64,000 bases of DNA from JAEXOD01 sp043805435. Lineage in GTDB: Bacteria; Bacteroidota; Ignavibacteria; Ignavibacteriales; Melioribacteraceae. The notes beneath the pieces were generated by a model. That model was not told where the DNA came from. It made no database searches and was given only the letters and a program-made list of their open reading frames with translations. Positions 44,819 to 55,467 of the stretch are shown here, in pieces. A program made the translations under genes and the position numbers. Each line of letters begins with the position of its first letter. The stretch's first letter is position 1. The stretch spans positions 62,001 to 126,000 of the forward strand of contig JAZDHY010000018.1 in assembly GCA_043805435.1 (NCBI GenBank), written 5' to 3'.

Positions 44819-46717
44819 TTATTTTAAAAATATCATTTTTTTAACAGATTGAGATATTTCCCCATTAAATTTTTCAACAATTAACGTATAAAAATATACA
44901 CCGCTGGAAAGGTTTTGGGCATTAAAATTAATTTGGTAATTACCTTCTTGTTGATTTTCATTTACCAATACAGATATTTGCTGACCTAGCATATTTGATA
45001 CAATAAGTTTTGTTTTACCGGCATTTGGCAAATAATATTTAATTTTTGTAGATGGATTAAACGGATTTGGATAATTATTATACAAGACAATGGAATTCGG
45101 TTTTATTTTTTCTTCAAAATCTTTTAATCCCGTTATTAATATTGTATCAACACTAATTAAATAAGCCCCAATTTTGGATTCAAAACTTGTACATAACGGA
45201 AAATTTGAACTGTCAGAAACCCGAATAAAATAATAGCCGGAATCTACTGTTGTATAAGAAAGATAATATTGATTATTTATAAAAGAATCAGGACACGCAG
45301 TATAGGTTTTTAAATTGATATCTGAACCGTCTTCATTATTTGGGCCATATAACCAAACAAATGGTTTTAAATACAAGTTGCCACGTTCTTCAACATTTAT
45401 TTTTATTTGAGTACCTTTATCCAAACAAATTTTAAACCAATCGATATCTCCGGCCGGATTTATTTGATTGTAATTATTTTCAAAAGGTAGTTCAATTTTT
45501 GCAGCATTTGCAGGTACGTCATTATTATCTTGAAAATTAAGTTTATCAGAAATATTAACAACTATTCCCTCAAGTAATGTAAGATTATAAGGAATTTCAT
45601 CGGGCAATAAATACCAGCCGTTATATGTTCCGCCCCAGCCGAAATTAAGATGGAAATAATTATTTGTATTGTAGCCGTCAATTACAACATTATGTCCGCT
45701 GTTATTATCGGGTGTAAGAATTGCTAAATGACAAACTAACGAATCCATTATATTTAAAGCTATTTGTTCATAAATATTATCATCACCGGGCATTAATAAG
45801 CGGCTGTTTACAAAATTAAATTTATTATAAGCAGCATAAGCCTGGTCAACACCAAAAGTTCCGCTTGCCGATGAAGTAAAAACTTGAGTTGCTGCAACAG
45901 CACAAGCAAATACTAATGCAGCTTTATCATCATTTGTTACTGTTAAGTTATTAATATAATGACTGTTTAATGTATCTAAAAGTATATTTAATTCGGGAAA
46001 AGACGGAAATTGTAATGTTTTTGAATCGTCATCAATTAAATAATTCCGACCGGCATAATTATGGTAATAATCATCATTATCCGTAAACGTTACGCCGTTT
46101 ATTGTTTTTAAGTGGTTTAATATCATCCCCATAGCAACGGCAGGGCACCCCGCAATACTCCTGCTTCCTGAAACTAAATCAAGCGGACAAAAATTATTAT
46201 ATGGTGAAGTTTGTTTCCAATTTGAATTTAACCAGCCACCCGTTGTTGTGGTTCCCTGTGTTGGCCATTGTGTAAAATCGGATTTATTTTTGTTAACTTT
46301 TTCCGATAAATAATTTTTCCATTCGGTATTTCTTTTTTCTATTGTTTTTGCCTGCAATAAAGGAATATTGTTTGTTCTTAAGAATATATCGTACTTGATA
46401 AAATTTACAATACTCTGATCTTCGTGCCGAGTATCAAAATTATTTGTAAAAGAATAGGCAATAACAGGAGGAAGGTTTAGATTATTGGAAATAATCATAT
46501 ATCCAACAGGTTTTAAATTAATAATATTAAAACAAACTGAACCTGATTGAGTAGTTATTTTTTCAACATCTTGAATTTGACAATCGTTTTGTTTGTTCAA
46601 TTCAAACAATTTTGCTTGGCACACTTTTAATATATCACCATCGGTTACTTGCTGAGGATAAATAGAAATAAAGCAAGTAATAGTAATTATTAAACACAAT
46701 AGGTATTTTTTTTTCAT
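44819..46717 (-). CDS. Streptopain-like C10 cysteine protease with T9SS sorting domain
   Basis: A 632-residue exported protease. The signal peptide is KYLLCLIITITCFISIYP. An N-terminal pro/inhibitor region precedes the C10 catalytic core: the nucleophile C in SIAGCPAVAMG (about 192) and the histidine in SGHNVVIDGYN (about 340), followed by FHLNFGWGGTYNGWYLL, the family Trp/Asn-rich segment. The C-terminal about 80 residues are a T9SS type A domain (NYPNPFNPSTKI, ending KKMIFLK). C10 enzymes include streptococcal SpeB and Prevotella interpain. It likely works extracellularly in protein degradation. It is the third T9SS cargo in this window. Confidence 0.92.
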   Translation of the reverse strand: MKKKYLLCLIITITCFISIYPQQVTDGDILKVCQAKLFELNKQNDCQIQDVEKITTQSGSVCFNIINLKPVGYMIISNNLNLPPVIAYSFTNNFDTRHEDQSIVNFIKYDIFLRTNNIPLLQAKTIEKRNTEWKNYLSEKVNKNKSDFTQWPTQGTTTTGGWLNSNWKQTSPYNNFCPLDLVSGSRSIAGCPAVAMGMILNHLKTINGVTFTDNDDYYHNYAGRNYLIDDDSKTLQFPSFPELNILLDTLNSHYINNLTVTNDDKAALVFACAVAATQVFTSSASGTFGVDQAYAAYNKFNFVNSRLLMPGDDNIYEQIALNIMDSLVCHLAILTPDNNSGHNVVIDGYNTNNYFHLNFGWGGTYNGWYLLPDEIPYNLTLLEGIVVNISDKLNFQDNNDVPANAAKIELPFENNYNQINPAGDIDWFKICLDKGTQIKINVEERGNLYLKPFVWLYGPNNEDGSDINLKTYTACPDSFINNQYYLSYTTVDSGYYFIRVSDSSNFPLCTSFESKIGAYLISVDTILITGLKDFEEKIKPNSIVLYNNYPNPFNPSTKIKYYLPNAGKTKLIVSNMLGQQISVLVNENQQEGNYQINFNAQNLSSGVYFYTLIVEKFNGEISQSVKKMIFLK

Positions 46718-46780
46718 TTTAATAAACCAAATTATTTAATATAATTTAGACGTATAATATATAATTTAGTTCAAAAACAG

Positions 46781-49700
46781 TTATGTTTCATTTTTTACTT
46801 TTGGAAATGCCAAAACAAATCTACTCCCCATACCAAATTTGCTTTCCACCCAAATTTTGCCATTATGCTTATTAATAAGTTCTTTACACAAAACCAATCC
46901 TAAACCTGTACCTTTTTCTTTTTTTGTTCCCAATTGCGAAAACTGAACATCTATTTTAAAAAGTTTATCAATGTTTTCATCTTTAATTCCTACACCAAAA
47001 TCTTGAACATATAACAACATATCATTTTCAGTCTCTGCACAATAAATTAAAATTTCGCTATTTTCAAAACTAAATTTTATTGCATTTGTTAACAAATTAC
47101 GCAGCACTAATTGCAGCATATTGGAATCGGCAAAAAGTAGGACATCATTTTCAACTTTATTAATTAATGTTATACTCTTTGATTTTGCTGAAGCAGCAAG
47201 CAGCTCTGTTGCATATTCAATTTCATAACTACACTTAAGCTGCTTTGGATAAAAAGGCATCCTGTCCGATTCGATCCTTGACCATTCTAGTAAATCTTCC
47301 AACAGCCTGCTTTGATTTTTAGCCGACTTATAAAGCTCTCTATATGTTTGTTTTAATTCTTCTTCACCAAAAGCAGCAGAATTATCAACAAGTATTTCCA
47401 ACATTCCACAAATACCACCCAACGGCCCTCTTAAATCGTGCGAAATAATAGAGAAAAATTTATCTTTTTCGGCATTAACTGTCTTTAACTTTTGTGCATA
47501 TTTTTGTAATTGAACTTCAGCATTTTTCCTTGCAGTAATATCACGCAACGACCCTTCAAGACCGTAAGGTTTCCCTTTTTTATCAAAAAGGAAATGTGCA
47601 TTTACAGAAGTAATAAAAACATTGTTAAATTTATCCAACAAACAAAGTTCATAATCAACAACTTCGCCTTTGGTCTCTATCATCTCAATAAGCTTTTCTC
47701 TTTCTTGAAAACTTTGGTAAACTTTTTCAACAGACTGACCTATTAAATCCTTTCGAGAAAATCCGGAATATTTTTCTATTGACGGGCTTATGTCAATAAT
47801 AATTCCATTAATATCAGTCTGGTAAAAAACATCTTGAACATTTTCGAAAATACTTCGGTATTTATTTTCACTAACTCGCAAAGCCTCAAGCGCATTTTTT
47901 AATTCAGTTACATCAACCATACTTGTTAACCAACATATAGTATCACCAACCATTATTTTATCGGCAGAAAACAATCCGGTCAAAAATGTATTATCTTTTT
48001 TTCTAACAATTATTTCTATATTTGTTACTTTTCCGTTTTTTACGAACATCTCGTTAACTGTTTGGCGGTTCTGCAACTCGTCAAACAAATTAAGTTCATT
48101 TGAAGTATGATTAATAATCTCATCCTGAGAGTAACCAAGGACATTAATAAACGCCTCATTAACTTCAATAAATGTACCATCGTCAACTTTAGAAATTGCC
48201 ATAATAACAGAACCGGAATGAAAAGCACTTGCAAATTTTTCTTCGGAAATTTTTAGTTTAGAAATATCTTTTGTTACACCAAATATTGCCGGTTTTCCAT
48301 CCCATTCTCCTTGAACAACCCTTGTTTCAACAGGTATTTTAACTCCATTTTTGGTTAAAATCGGAATCGGACAAAAGTCAATTTCCCCTTTAACTATTTT
48401 TGTTACTATTTTTAAGGTTTCTTTTTTATATTCCGGAGGATGAATTTCTAAAACGGATTTTCCAATCAGTTCTTCACGTTTAAAACCCAGTCGATTACAA
48501 ACAGTATTGTTTATGTGCAGCATTTTACCCTCTGTATCAAGCACAAACAACAAATCTTGAATAGTATTAAAAAATAAATCAAAATTATTTCTGGTTTTTA
48601 TTAATTGTTTTTCTAATTGAACTCTTTCCGAAATATCAATAATACTTTCAATTAAATAAGTTTTACCCTTAAATTGTTGAGTTGAAACAGTTTTATAAAT
48701 AGGTATTGATTCTTTTTTAACATTAAATAGAACACATTCGGTATTATGAATACGTTTTTTTTGGTCAACAATTGGACAGTTATTAACATTACTTGGGCAA
48801 ACATACTGGTGGCATACTTTACCAATTATATTTTCCTTCAAATCCCCAATCATTTCAACTGCAACAGGATTAGCGTCAAATATTTGATGGGTTTCAGCAT
48901 TAATAATTAAAATTGCAGAAGACAGTGAATCGAGAATTGATTTAAGCCATAGCTGGCTATCCATTAATTCCGATTCGGCTATTTTTCGTTCACTAATATT
49001 TTGAACAAAACTTAATACAAAGTTTTGATTACCAACATTAATAAGTCGTGCATTTATTTCCGCATTAATATGTTTTGCATCTTTTCGCAACTGAATTGTT
49101 TCAAAATTAATACTTTTTTGACTTTTAATAAGCTCAAATTTTGAAATAATACTTTCCGTCATTTCCGAAGGATATAATTCTTCCATCCTCATTTTCAATA
49201 GTTCAGAGATCGAATAACCAAAATGTAAAACAGCATTATCATTTACTTCAACAACTTGTCTATCCATATTGTAAACAAGAATTGCAGTATTGGCCTGTTC
49301 CATCAAATACTTAAACCGTACCGCATTTTGTTCAGATGTTTGTTCAAATTTTTTATGTGATGATATTACAATATTTGAAATTAAAAAAATAAAAATACTT
49401 AATAAAATACCGCTAATTAAAAAATATAGGGGTTCATCAAATTCAACACCCAGCTCAATACCCGGTAATGATTTAGCAACCATTATCCACGTACGTCCAG
49501 CAATATTAAGATTGACAACTTTTATAAATCTTGAATTGAAGTCGTCATCAGTGGAAGTATTATACGAATCATACATTAAGTTTTTAGAACTACTTGTATC
49601 TTCATCATAAATTGATATCTTCAAATCGGTAAGTTTTTCACCAAAAACGCCAAACATTAAATCATTCATTCTAAATGGGGAATAAATCCAACCGGCAATA

Positions 49701-50386
49701 TTTTTTTTACGTTCTTGAATAGTATTATGCGGAAAACCATTTTTGTAATAGGGCAAATACATTAAAAAACCTGATTGTTTGTCCCTGTCGCTTTCCTGTA
49801 AAAGTTCAACCTTACCGGAGATAAAAGTTTTCCCTGATTGGCAGGCCAAATCCATAGCAGATCGCCTGATAGGGTTTGAATACATATCGTAACCAAAAAC
49901 TCTTAAATTTCTACCTGTAAAAGGCTCAATATAAATTATAGAAGTATAAATCTCTCTTTCACCTGCAGGTTTAATGCTAAAATCAGAAAAACCCTCTTCT
50001 CTGATTTTATTAATATGGTCATCTTTTTCAGCCGGTTTAATTATTTTAGAATAACCAACTCCCTGCACACCTGTATAATTGTCTTCAATTGAAAGTGTCT
50101 TCAAATAATTACTAAACTCAGTCCTAGTTACCTCTTCAGAATTTATAAATAAGCCACACACGGCTTTAAGCATCTGTTCGTAAGCAATCATTCTATTTTC
50201 AATGCTAATATTTGCCTGGCTTACTTTATGTTCAAAATATAATTTAATTCTTTTTTCTTCGTTATTTTTTGAATTTTGCCAAAGAAAAAATGTAATTATT
50301 AATGATATACCCAGAATAATGTAAGGTATATAGTGTAAAATCATATTTAAGCCGATTAAAATAAATTTAATCTTTTTTGTTTTCAT
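46781..50386 (-). CDS. CHASE/multi-PAS sensor histidine kinase
   Basis: A 1201-residue membrane sensor kinase. It has a first transmembrane helix near 15-35, a CHASE-type periplasmic domain to about 325 (RTEFSNYLKTLSIEDNYTG, VQGVGYSKII), and a second helix near 325-345. At least four or five PAS domains follow (about 360-930), some with PAC segments such as FVQNISERK and GVTKDIS. The kinase core has HisKA with the phospho-accepting His in FFSIISHDLRGPLGG near 980 and an HATPase with N, G1 and G2 boxes (VLRNLLTNAIKFS, DFGVGIKDENI, KGTGLGLVLCKELI). It ends the chemotaxis-like cluster; a small receiver gene lies upstream. Confidence 0.9.
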   Translation of the reverse strand: MKTKKIKFILIGLNMILHYIPYIILGISLIITFFLWQNSKNNEEKRIKLYFEHKVSQANISIENRMIAYEQMLKAVCGLFINSEEVTRTEFSNYLKTLSIEDNYTGVQGVGYSKIIKPAEKDDHINKIREEGFSDFSIKPAGEREIYTSIIYIEPFTGRNLRVFGYDMYSNPIRRSAMDLACQSGKTFISGKVELLQESDRDKQSGFLMYLPYYKNGFPHNTIQERKKNIAGWIYSPFRMNDLMFGVFGEKLTDLKISIYDEDTSSSKNLMYDSYNTSTDDDFNSRFIKVVNLNIAGRTWIMVAKSLPGIELGVEFDEPLYFLISGILLSIFIFLISNIVISSHKKFEQTSEQNAVRFKYLMEQANTAILVYNMDRQVVEVNDNAVLHFGYSISELLKMRMEELYPSEMTESIISKFELIKSQKSINFETIQLRKDAKHINAEINARLINVGNQNFVLSFVQNISERKIAESELMDSQLWLKSILDSLSSAILIINAETHQIFDANPVAVEMIGDLKENIIGKVCHQYVCPSNVNNCPIVDQKKRIHNTECVLFNVKKESIPIYKTVSTQQFKGKTYLIESIIDISERVQLEKQLIKTRNNFDLFFNTIQDLLFVLDTEGKMLHINNTVCNRLGFKREELIGKSVLEIHPPEYKKETLKIVTKIVKGEIDFCPIPILTKNGVKIPVETRVVQGEWDGKPAIFGVTKDISKLKISEEKFASAFHSGSVIMAISKVDDGTFIEVNEAFINVLGYSQDEIINHTSNELNLFDELQNRQTVNEMFVKNGKVTNIEIIVRKKDNTFLTGLFSADKIMVGDTICWLTSMVDVTELKNALEALRVSENKYRSIFENVQDVFYQTDINGIIIDISPSIEKYSGFSRKDLIGQSVEKVYQSFQEREKLIEMIETKGEVVDYELCLLDKFNNVFITSVNAHFLFDKKGKPYGLEGSLRDITARKNAEVQLQKYAQKLKTVNAEKDKFFSIISHDLRGPLGGICGMLEILVDNSAAFGEEELKQTYRELYKSAKNQSRLLEDLLEWSRIESDRMPFYPKQLKCSYEIEYATELLAASAKSKSITLINKVENDVLLFADSNMLQLVLRNLLTNAIKFSFENSEILIYCAETENDMLLYVQDFGVGIKDENIDKLFKIDVQFSQLGTKKEKGTGLGLVLCKELINKHNGKIWVESKFGMGSRFVLAFPKVKNET

Positions 50387-50446
50387 AATAAATTAATCAA
50401 TTAAAAAATAAGGGAGTAGATATCAAAAAGTTAATTAAAAGATTAA

Positions 50447-50848
50447 CTACATTTCAACCAATCCAAGTTCAGTTACGGCTTTAATAATTTTTCGCTTTTC
50501 AATAGGTTTTACTAAATATGAAGTGCAGCCACCTTTATAATAAGCATCAATAACTTCATGAGCAGTATCCAGGGCTGTAACCATAATAATTTTTGTTTCG
50601 TTTTTGGGTAAAATATTCAATTCCTTTTCTTTTTCTCTAATAATTTTTAATGCCTCTTTACCATCCATTTCAGGCATCATAATATCCAGACAAATTAAGT
50701 CGTAAGGATTGTTTTCTTCAACAGCAAGCATAAATGCATGCACGGCTTCCAAACCATTTACGGCAACATCGCAAGGGCCAAAAGGGGCTAACATTTTTTG
50801 CAGCACAAGTCTGCTCGTAAAATCGTCTTCAACTACTAAAGTTCTCAT
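50447..50848 (-). CDS. Single-domain response regulator (CheY-like)
   Basis: A 133-residue stand-alone receiver. The acidic pocket is VVEDD (E7-D8-D9), the phospho-accepting aspartate is D55 in ICLDIMMPEMDG, and the switch lysine is K114 in YLVKPIEKRK. It carries an internal NNPYD insertion. No output domain follows. It lies between two sensor kinases in a chemotaxis gene cluster, so it may act as a phosphate sink or as the motility output. Confidence 0.9.
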   Translation of the reverse strand: MRTLVVEDDFTSRLVLQKMLAPFGPCDVAVNGLEAVHAFMLAVEENNPYDLICLDIMMPEMDGKEALKIIREKEKELNILPKNETKIIMVTALDTAHEVIDAYYKGGCTSYLVKPIEKRKIIKAVTELGLVEM

Positions 50849-50874
50849 ATATATTATCCGTTAAATTTGTTTTT

Positions 50875-52782
50875 TTAGTTTATATTTTTTAATTCAATTA
50901 CAAAATGAAAAGTAGATCCTTTTCCTAATTCACTTTCAAACCATATTTTTCCATTCATTTGTTCAACCATTCTTTTAACCAGCGATAAACCTAATCCCGA
51001 ACCGGAATATCTGCGTGTTTTAGAATCATCAACTTGAGTAAAACTTTCAAAAACATGAGTAAATTTATCCTTATTAATTCCAATACCCGTATCCTGCACT
51101 GCAAAATGGATAAAAAGTTTATTATCATTGGCATTAACAAAATCAGAAAATTTATCGCTACTAATTATTAAGCTAATTTTTCCGGTTTCGGTAAATTTAT
51201 TTGCATTACCCAACAAATTAGATAATATCTGTTGGATTTTTTGACTGTCTCCAATTAATCTGTTTGGTATTTCATCCCCAATTTTTAACATAAAATTTAT
51301 ACCACGTTTTTTTGCCTGAGTTTGATACGGTAAAGAAATTTCTTCAACAGTACTAACAAAATCAAATTCCGTTTCAATTAAATTATCTTTATTGCGTTCA
51401 ATTTTAGAAAAATTCAATAAATTATTTAATAAATTAAGTAAAGTATGGGATGACTGTTTAACCATTTCTAAAAATTCTAACTGCTCCGGATCTAATTTGG
51501 TATCCAACAAAAGATCTGTTAATCCCATAATTCCGTTTAGTGGAGTTCTTATCTCATGGCTCATATTAGCAATAAAAGTAGATTTTGCCAAACTTGCCGT
51601 TTCGGAAATATTTCGTGCATTAATTAATTCTTCTTCAATCATTTTTCTGTTTGTAATGTCAAAGCAGGTACCTAAATAACCGTCAAATTCACCATTTATA
51701 TTTTCAAAAGGATTTGCAATACACATGACCCAGCAATACACTTTTTTAGAGTTTAGAAGTCTAAATTCAATTTCAATAGTATTTCTCTTTTTAAAGTTTT
51801 CCTCAAAAACAGAACTGAATTGTTCCTTGTCTTCAGGATGAATAATATCGTACCAACCTTTAAAGATTTGTGTTTCAATATTTATTCCTGTAAATTCCAG
51901 CCAGTGATTATTAAAATAATTAAACATTCCATCTTTATTGGCCCGCCATATTAACACAGGAAATTTTTCAAAAAAATTAAGATAAAAATCTTTAGCCTTA
52001 ATTGCTGCTAATTGTGCTTCTCTTTGTTTAGAAATATCCCGGATAGTTACAACTTTGCCAATAATTTTGCCCATATCATTTTTAATTGCCGATATACTTT
52101 CTTCAACAAATATTTGCGACTCATCTTTAGATATTAATATTTTGTTTATTAAATTTTGCTGAATATATTTTGATTTACTTTCGCGCGATAAAAACACAAG
52201 AGCTTCAATAGATAAATCAGGAACAATATTCAAGACTGAATCGATATTTTTATCTATTACTTCACTAGTTGAGTAACCAATCATTCTTTCGGCAATATTA
52301 TTAATAAATTTAATGTTGTCATTTTCATCCGCAGCAATAACTCCATCACCAATACTGCTTAATGTCGATTTAAACCACAATTCATTTTCTTTTAATTTAT
52401 TTTCAATTACCCTTTTGTTTAAGGCAATCTCAATGGTACCTTTTAAATCTCTAACCTCGTAAGGTTTTGAAATATAACCGTATGGTGTTGAATCTTTTGC
52501 TCTTTGAATTGATCTATCATCAGTTAAAGCACTTAAAAAAACAACCGGTATATCATATTTTTCTTTAACAATAATTGCGGTTTCAATCCCGTCTTTATCC
52601 CCTTCAATCATTATATCCATTAATATAATATCGGGGGCGTTATTTTCTAATAAAGCCAAGGTTTGTTCGCAAGAAGATGCAACGCCGGCTACTGTATATC
52701 CAAGAGTTTTTAACATATATAATAAAACAGTGGCCGAACTTTTATTATCCTCTACAATTAAAATATTTCCTTTTATATTCAT
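50875..52782 (-). CDS. Hybrid sensor kinase: receiver, PAS, PAS, HisKA, HATPase
   Basis: A 635-residue cytoplasmic protein with no membrane segment. The N-terminal receiver has D56 as the phosphosite in ILMDIMIEG. Two PAS domains follow (about 135-255 and 265-380), the second with a PAC-type end (YLGTCFDITNRK). The HisKA has H409 in FIANMSHEIRTPLNGIMG, and the HATPase has NLLGNANKFTETG, DTGIGINKDKF and GSGLGLSLVKRMV. Having the receiver first resembles orphan kinases that respond to upstream phosphorylation. It lies between cheB and the CheY-like gene. Confidence 0.92.
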   Translation of the reverse strand: MNIKGNILIVEDNKSSATVLLYMLKTLGYTVAGVASSCEQTLALLENNAPDIILMDIMIEGDKDGIETAIIVKEKYDIPVVFLSALTDDRSIQRAKDSTPYGYISKPYEVRDLKGTIEIALNKRVIENKLKENELWFKSTLSSIGDGVIAADENDNIKFINNIAERMIGYSTSEVIDKNIDSVLNIVPDLSIEALVFLSRESKSKYIQQNLINKILISKDESQIFVEESISAIKNDMGKIIGKVVTIRDISKQREAQLAAIKAKDFYLNFFEKFPVLIWRANKDGMFNYFNNHWLEFTGINIETQIFKGWYDIIHPEDKEQFSSVFEENFKKRNTIEIEFRLLNSKKVYCWVMCIANPFENINGEFDGYLGTCFDITNRKMIEEELINARNISETASLAKSTFIANMSHEIRTPLNGIMGLTDLLLDTKLDPEQLEFLEMVKQSSHTLLNLLNNLLNFSKIERNKDNLIETEFDFVSTVEEISLPYQTQAKKRGINFMLKIGDEIPNRLIGDSQKIQQILSNLLGNANKFTETGKISLIISSDKFSDFVNANDNKLFIHFAVQDTGIGINKDKFTHVFESFTQVDDSKTRRYSGSGLGLSLVKRMVEQMNGKIWFESELGKGSTFHFVIELKNIN

Positions 52783-52875
52783 TCTTTAGTTTTCATTTAT
52801 TACCTGCATTACTTAATTATTAAAAATAATAATTTAGATTATGCAAGTAAAGTTTTTTAATTAATAATTATTTTT

Positions 52876-53949
52876 TTAGTTGTTTTTTAAACACTGATAA
52901 ATTACATTTCCTGAAATTTCCTGTAATGGCAAAATCTTATCAACTCCTCCTAATTTTACAGCTTCATTAGGCATACCAAAAACCACACTTGTTTTTTCAT
53001 CTTGAGCTATATTATAAGCTCCGGCTTCTTTCATTTCAAACATACCTTTAGCACCATCATCACCCATTCCGGTCATAATTACACCGATAGCATTTTTACC
53101 GGCGTAACGGGCAGCAGATCTAAAAAGCACGTCAACAGAAGGACGGTGACGACTTACTAAAGGGCCATCTTTAACTTCCACAAAATAACGCGCTCCATTA
53201 CGTTTTAACAAAATATGATGATTGCCCGGGGCAATTAAAGCTCTGCCTCTAATTACGCTATCACCGTTTTCGGCTTCTTTAACCGAAATTTTACTGTACG
53301 AGTCGAGCCTTTTAGCAAAAGCAGATGTAAAATTTTCCGGCATATGCTGCACAACAACAATACCCGGTGAATCTAATGGAAAGGCTTCTAAAAATATTCT
53401 TAAGGCTTCCGTACCTCCCGTAGATGCACCAACAACAACCACTTTTTCGGTAGTTTCAATCATCGATTTATTTGTTGATTTAGCAATTATTGCATCTGCT
53501 GTTAACTTTGGCTGTACTAACTGAAAATCAATCCTTCGTTTAACATTAACCATTGAAGCAGCTTTGACCACATCACAAATGTGAATTCTGGATTCTTCAA
53601 AAAACTGTTTGGTGCCCATTTTTGGTTTAGTTATTATTTCAACTGCGCCATATTCAAGGGCTTTTAAGGCTGTTTCGGAGCCGTTGGCTGTTAAACTGGA
53701 ACAGATAACAACGGGAATGGGCTGCTGTTCCATTATTTTACGTAAAAAAGTCAATCCATCCATTTTTGGCATTTCAACATCTAATGTAATTACATCTGGT
53801 ATTATTCGTTCCATTTTTTGAGCTGCAACGTATGGATCTGAAGCAGTACCAATTACTTCTATTGCGGGGTCGCTTGATAGCAACTCTGCTAAAGTTTGAC
53901 GGACTATTGCAGAATCATCCACAATTAAAACAGTTATCTTTTTCTGCAT
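52876..53949 (-). CDS. cheB: Protein-glutamate methylesterase/deamidase CheB
   Basis: A 357-residue CheB. The receiver domain (1-125) has D57 in ITLDVEMPKMDG as its phosphosite. The methylesterase domain (about 165-355) has the catalytic triad S176 (GASTGGTEAL), H202 (VVQHMPENF) and D298 (TGMGDDGAKG). It removes methyl groups from receptor glutamates to adapt the response. It lies 2 bp after cheR, a common paired arrangement. Confidence 0.96.
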   Translation of the reverse strand: MQKKITVLIVDDSAIVRQTLAELLSSDPAIEVIGTASDPYVAAQKMERIIPDVITLDVEMPKMDGLTFLRKIMEQQPIPVVICSSLTANGSETALKALEYGAVEIITKPKMGTKQFFEESRIHICDVVKAASMVNVKRRIDFQLVQPKLTADAIIAKSTNKSMIETTEKVVVVGASTGGTEALRIFLEAFPLDSPGIVVVQHMPENFTSAFAKRLDSYSKISVKEAENGDSVIRGRALIAPGNHHILLKRNGARYFVEVKDGPLVSRHRPSVDVLFRSAARYAGKNAIGVIMTGMGDDGAKGMFEMKEAGAYNIAQDEKTSVVFGMPNEAVKLGGVDKILPLQEISGNVIYQCLKNN

Positions 53950-53951
53950 AA

Positions 53952-54800
53952 TTACTCGTTTTTTTTATAAATAGTTGGTGCTATTCTTTCTAGTGGAAGA
54001 CTCATCCCCATTATTGTTTCCGAATGGCCAATAAATAAATATCCCTCTGGATTTAATTGTCGTGTTAGTTTAGTTAAAACTTTTTCCTGAATAATCTTAT
54101 CAAAATAAATTAAAACATTCCTACAAAATATCACATCCATTTTTGCCGGTAAATTATATTCATTTTCCAATAAATTAATTCGCGAAAAATTAATTTGCGA
54201 CCTAATTTCGGGAATAAACCGAACAAGATTTTTTGTTTCATCTTTACTGCGCAATAAATATTTTGCTTTGTAAATTTGAGGGATAATATCTACCGTCTCA
54301 GATTTAAAAATTCCAAGCTGTGCATTTTCCAGCACATCAGTTGAAATATCAGATGCGTAAATATTAAATCCAAACGAATCATTTATTTTTTTTTGTTCAT
54401 TTAACAAAATTGCCATAGTATAAGGTTCTTCACCGGTAGAGCATCCTGCACTCCAAATATTTAATTGTTTTTTAAATATCCCTTCCGTCTTATGCCTAAT
54501 AAAGTCTGGCAAAATAGTACCGGTTAAAAAATCGAAATGTGCAGGTTCTCTAAAAAAATCTGTTTTATTAGTTGTTAAAACATTTATTAATAAGGTCAGT
54601 TCGGTATTAAGACCTTCTTTAGTAAATAAAAAACTAAAATATTCGTCATATGAATTAAAGCCTAAACTAACAACTCTTTTTTTTGCTTTTCCTTCAACAA
54701 ATATTTTCTTTTCAATTGGCAAATTAATACCACAGGTATTATAAATAATTCCCGAAAGCCTCCTAAAATCCAAATTGGAAATCTCGTTTTTTTTAGCCAT
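53952..54800 (-). CDS. cheR: Chemotaxis protein methyltransferase CheR
   Basis: A 282-residue CheR that methylates receptor glutamates with SAM. The N-terminal all-helical CheR_N part is present (FRRLSGIIYNTCGINLPIEKK). The SAM-binding core follows with NIWSAGCSTGEEPYTMAI and IYASDISTDVLENAQLGIF, then DVIFCRNVLIYFDK and GYLFIGHSET. It has the full domain arrangement, unlike the second copy at 62517. It is in an operon with cheW upstream and cheB downstream. Confidence 0.96.
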   Translation of the reverse strand: MAKKNEISNLDFRRLSGIIYNTCGINLPIEKKIFVEGKAKKRVVSLGFNSYDEYFSFLFTKEGLNTELTLLINVLTTNKTDFFREPAHFDFLTGTILPDFIRHKTEGIFKKQLNIWSAGCSTGEEPYTMAILLNEQKKINDSFGFNIYASDISTDVLENAQLGIFKSETVDIIPQIYKAKYLLRSKDETKNLVRFIPEIRSQINFSRINLLENEYNLPAKMDVIFCRNVLIYFDKIIQEKVLTKLTRQLNPEGYLFIGHSETIMGMSLPLERIAPTIYKKNE

Positions 54801-54827
54801 AAGGATTTATTTTAATAACCCAATATA

Positions 54828-55349
54828 TCAATTTTCAATTTTTGTTAAGTTGTTGCTTTCAGTATCTTGCACTATTGCAATTTCTTCACTAGAAAATACT
54901 TTATCAATATCTAAAATCATAATAAATTTTTCTTCTCTTTTCCCCATTCCTTTTAAAAATTCTTCCTTAAATTTTGTCCCAAATTTTGGAGCAGGTTCAA
55001 TTTGTTCAGGTTCCAGTTCAAAAACTTCTTGAACAGAATCGGCTAAAGCCCCAAGAACTATAGTTTCGTCATCCATTTGAATTTCGAGAACAATTATACA
55101 TGTATTGACTTTGTTTTCAGTTTTAGACATTCCAAATTTTAATCTTAAATCTAAAACCGGCACAACGCTGCCTCTTAAATTAATAACACCCCTCATATAT
55201 TCGGGAGTTTTTGGAATTTTAGTAATTATAGTATAATCTAAAACCTCACGGACTTTAGCAACTTCAACAGCAAATAGTTCTTCATTCAACGTAAATGTCA
55301 AATAAGTTCTAACATCTTCTATTCCTAAAACACTCATAATTTTCTCCAT
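54828..55349 (-). CDS. cheW: Chemotaxis coupling protein CheW
   Basis: A 173-residue CheW. It has the family strands YLTFTLNEELFAVEVAKVREVLDY, RGVINLRGSVVPVLDLRLKFGM with the receptor-binding loop, and the C-terminal DSVQEVFELEPEQIEPAP. CheW links receptors to CheA in the signalling array. It lies 27 bp before the cheR start and is preceded by a terminator-like hairpin that separates it from the receptor gene. Confidence 0.95.
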   Translation of the reverse strand: MEKIMSVLGIEDVRTYLTFTLNEELFAVEVAKVREVLDYTIITKIPKTPEYMRGVINLRGSVVPVLDLRLKFGMSKTENKVNTCIIVLEIQMDDETIVLGALADSVQEVFELEPEQIEPAPKFGTKFKEEFLKGMGKREEKFIMILDIDKVFSSEEIAIVQDTESNNLTKIEN

Positions 55350-55406
55350 TAATATTTGCTTTATTAACTTTTTTAACTAATAATACAAAATTATTTTTTT
55401 CAAAAC

Positions 55407-55430
55407 ACCCTCCTGCTTTAACAGGAGGGT
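55407..55430 (-). terminator. Hairpin between the first receptor gene and cheW
   Basis: A perfect 9-bp stem, ACCCTCCTG at 55407-55415 and CAGGAGGGT at 55422-55430, with a 6-base loop. On the minus strand it is followed by GTTTTG, only a short T-tract. It lies 38 bp after the receptor stop codon and before the cheW start at 55349. It may be a partial terminator. Confidence 0.55.
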
Positions 55431-55467
55431 AGCTTAGTAACTAATCCTTGGCAAAATCTCCAATTAA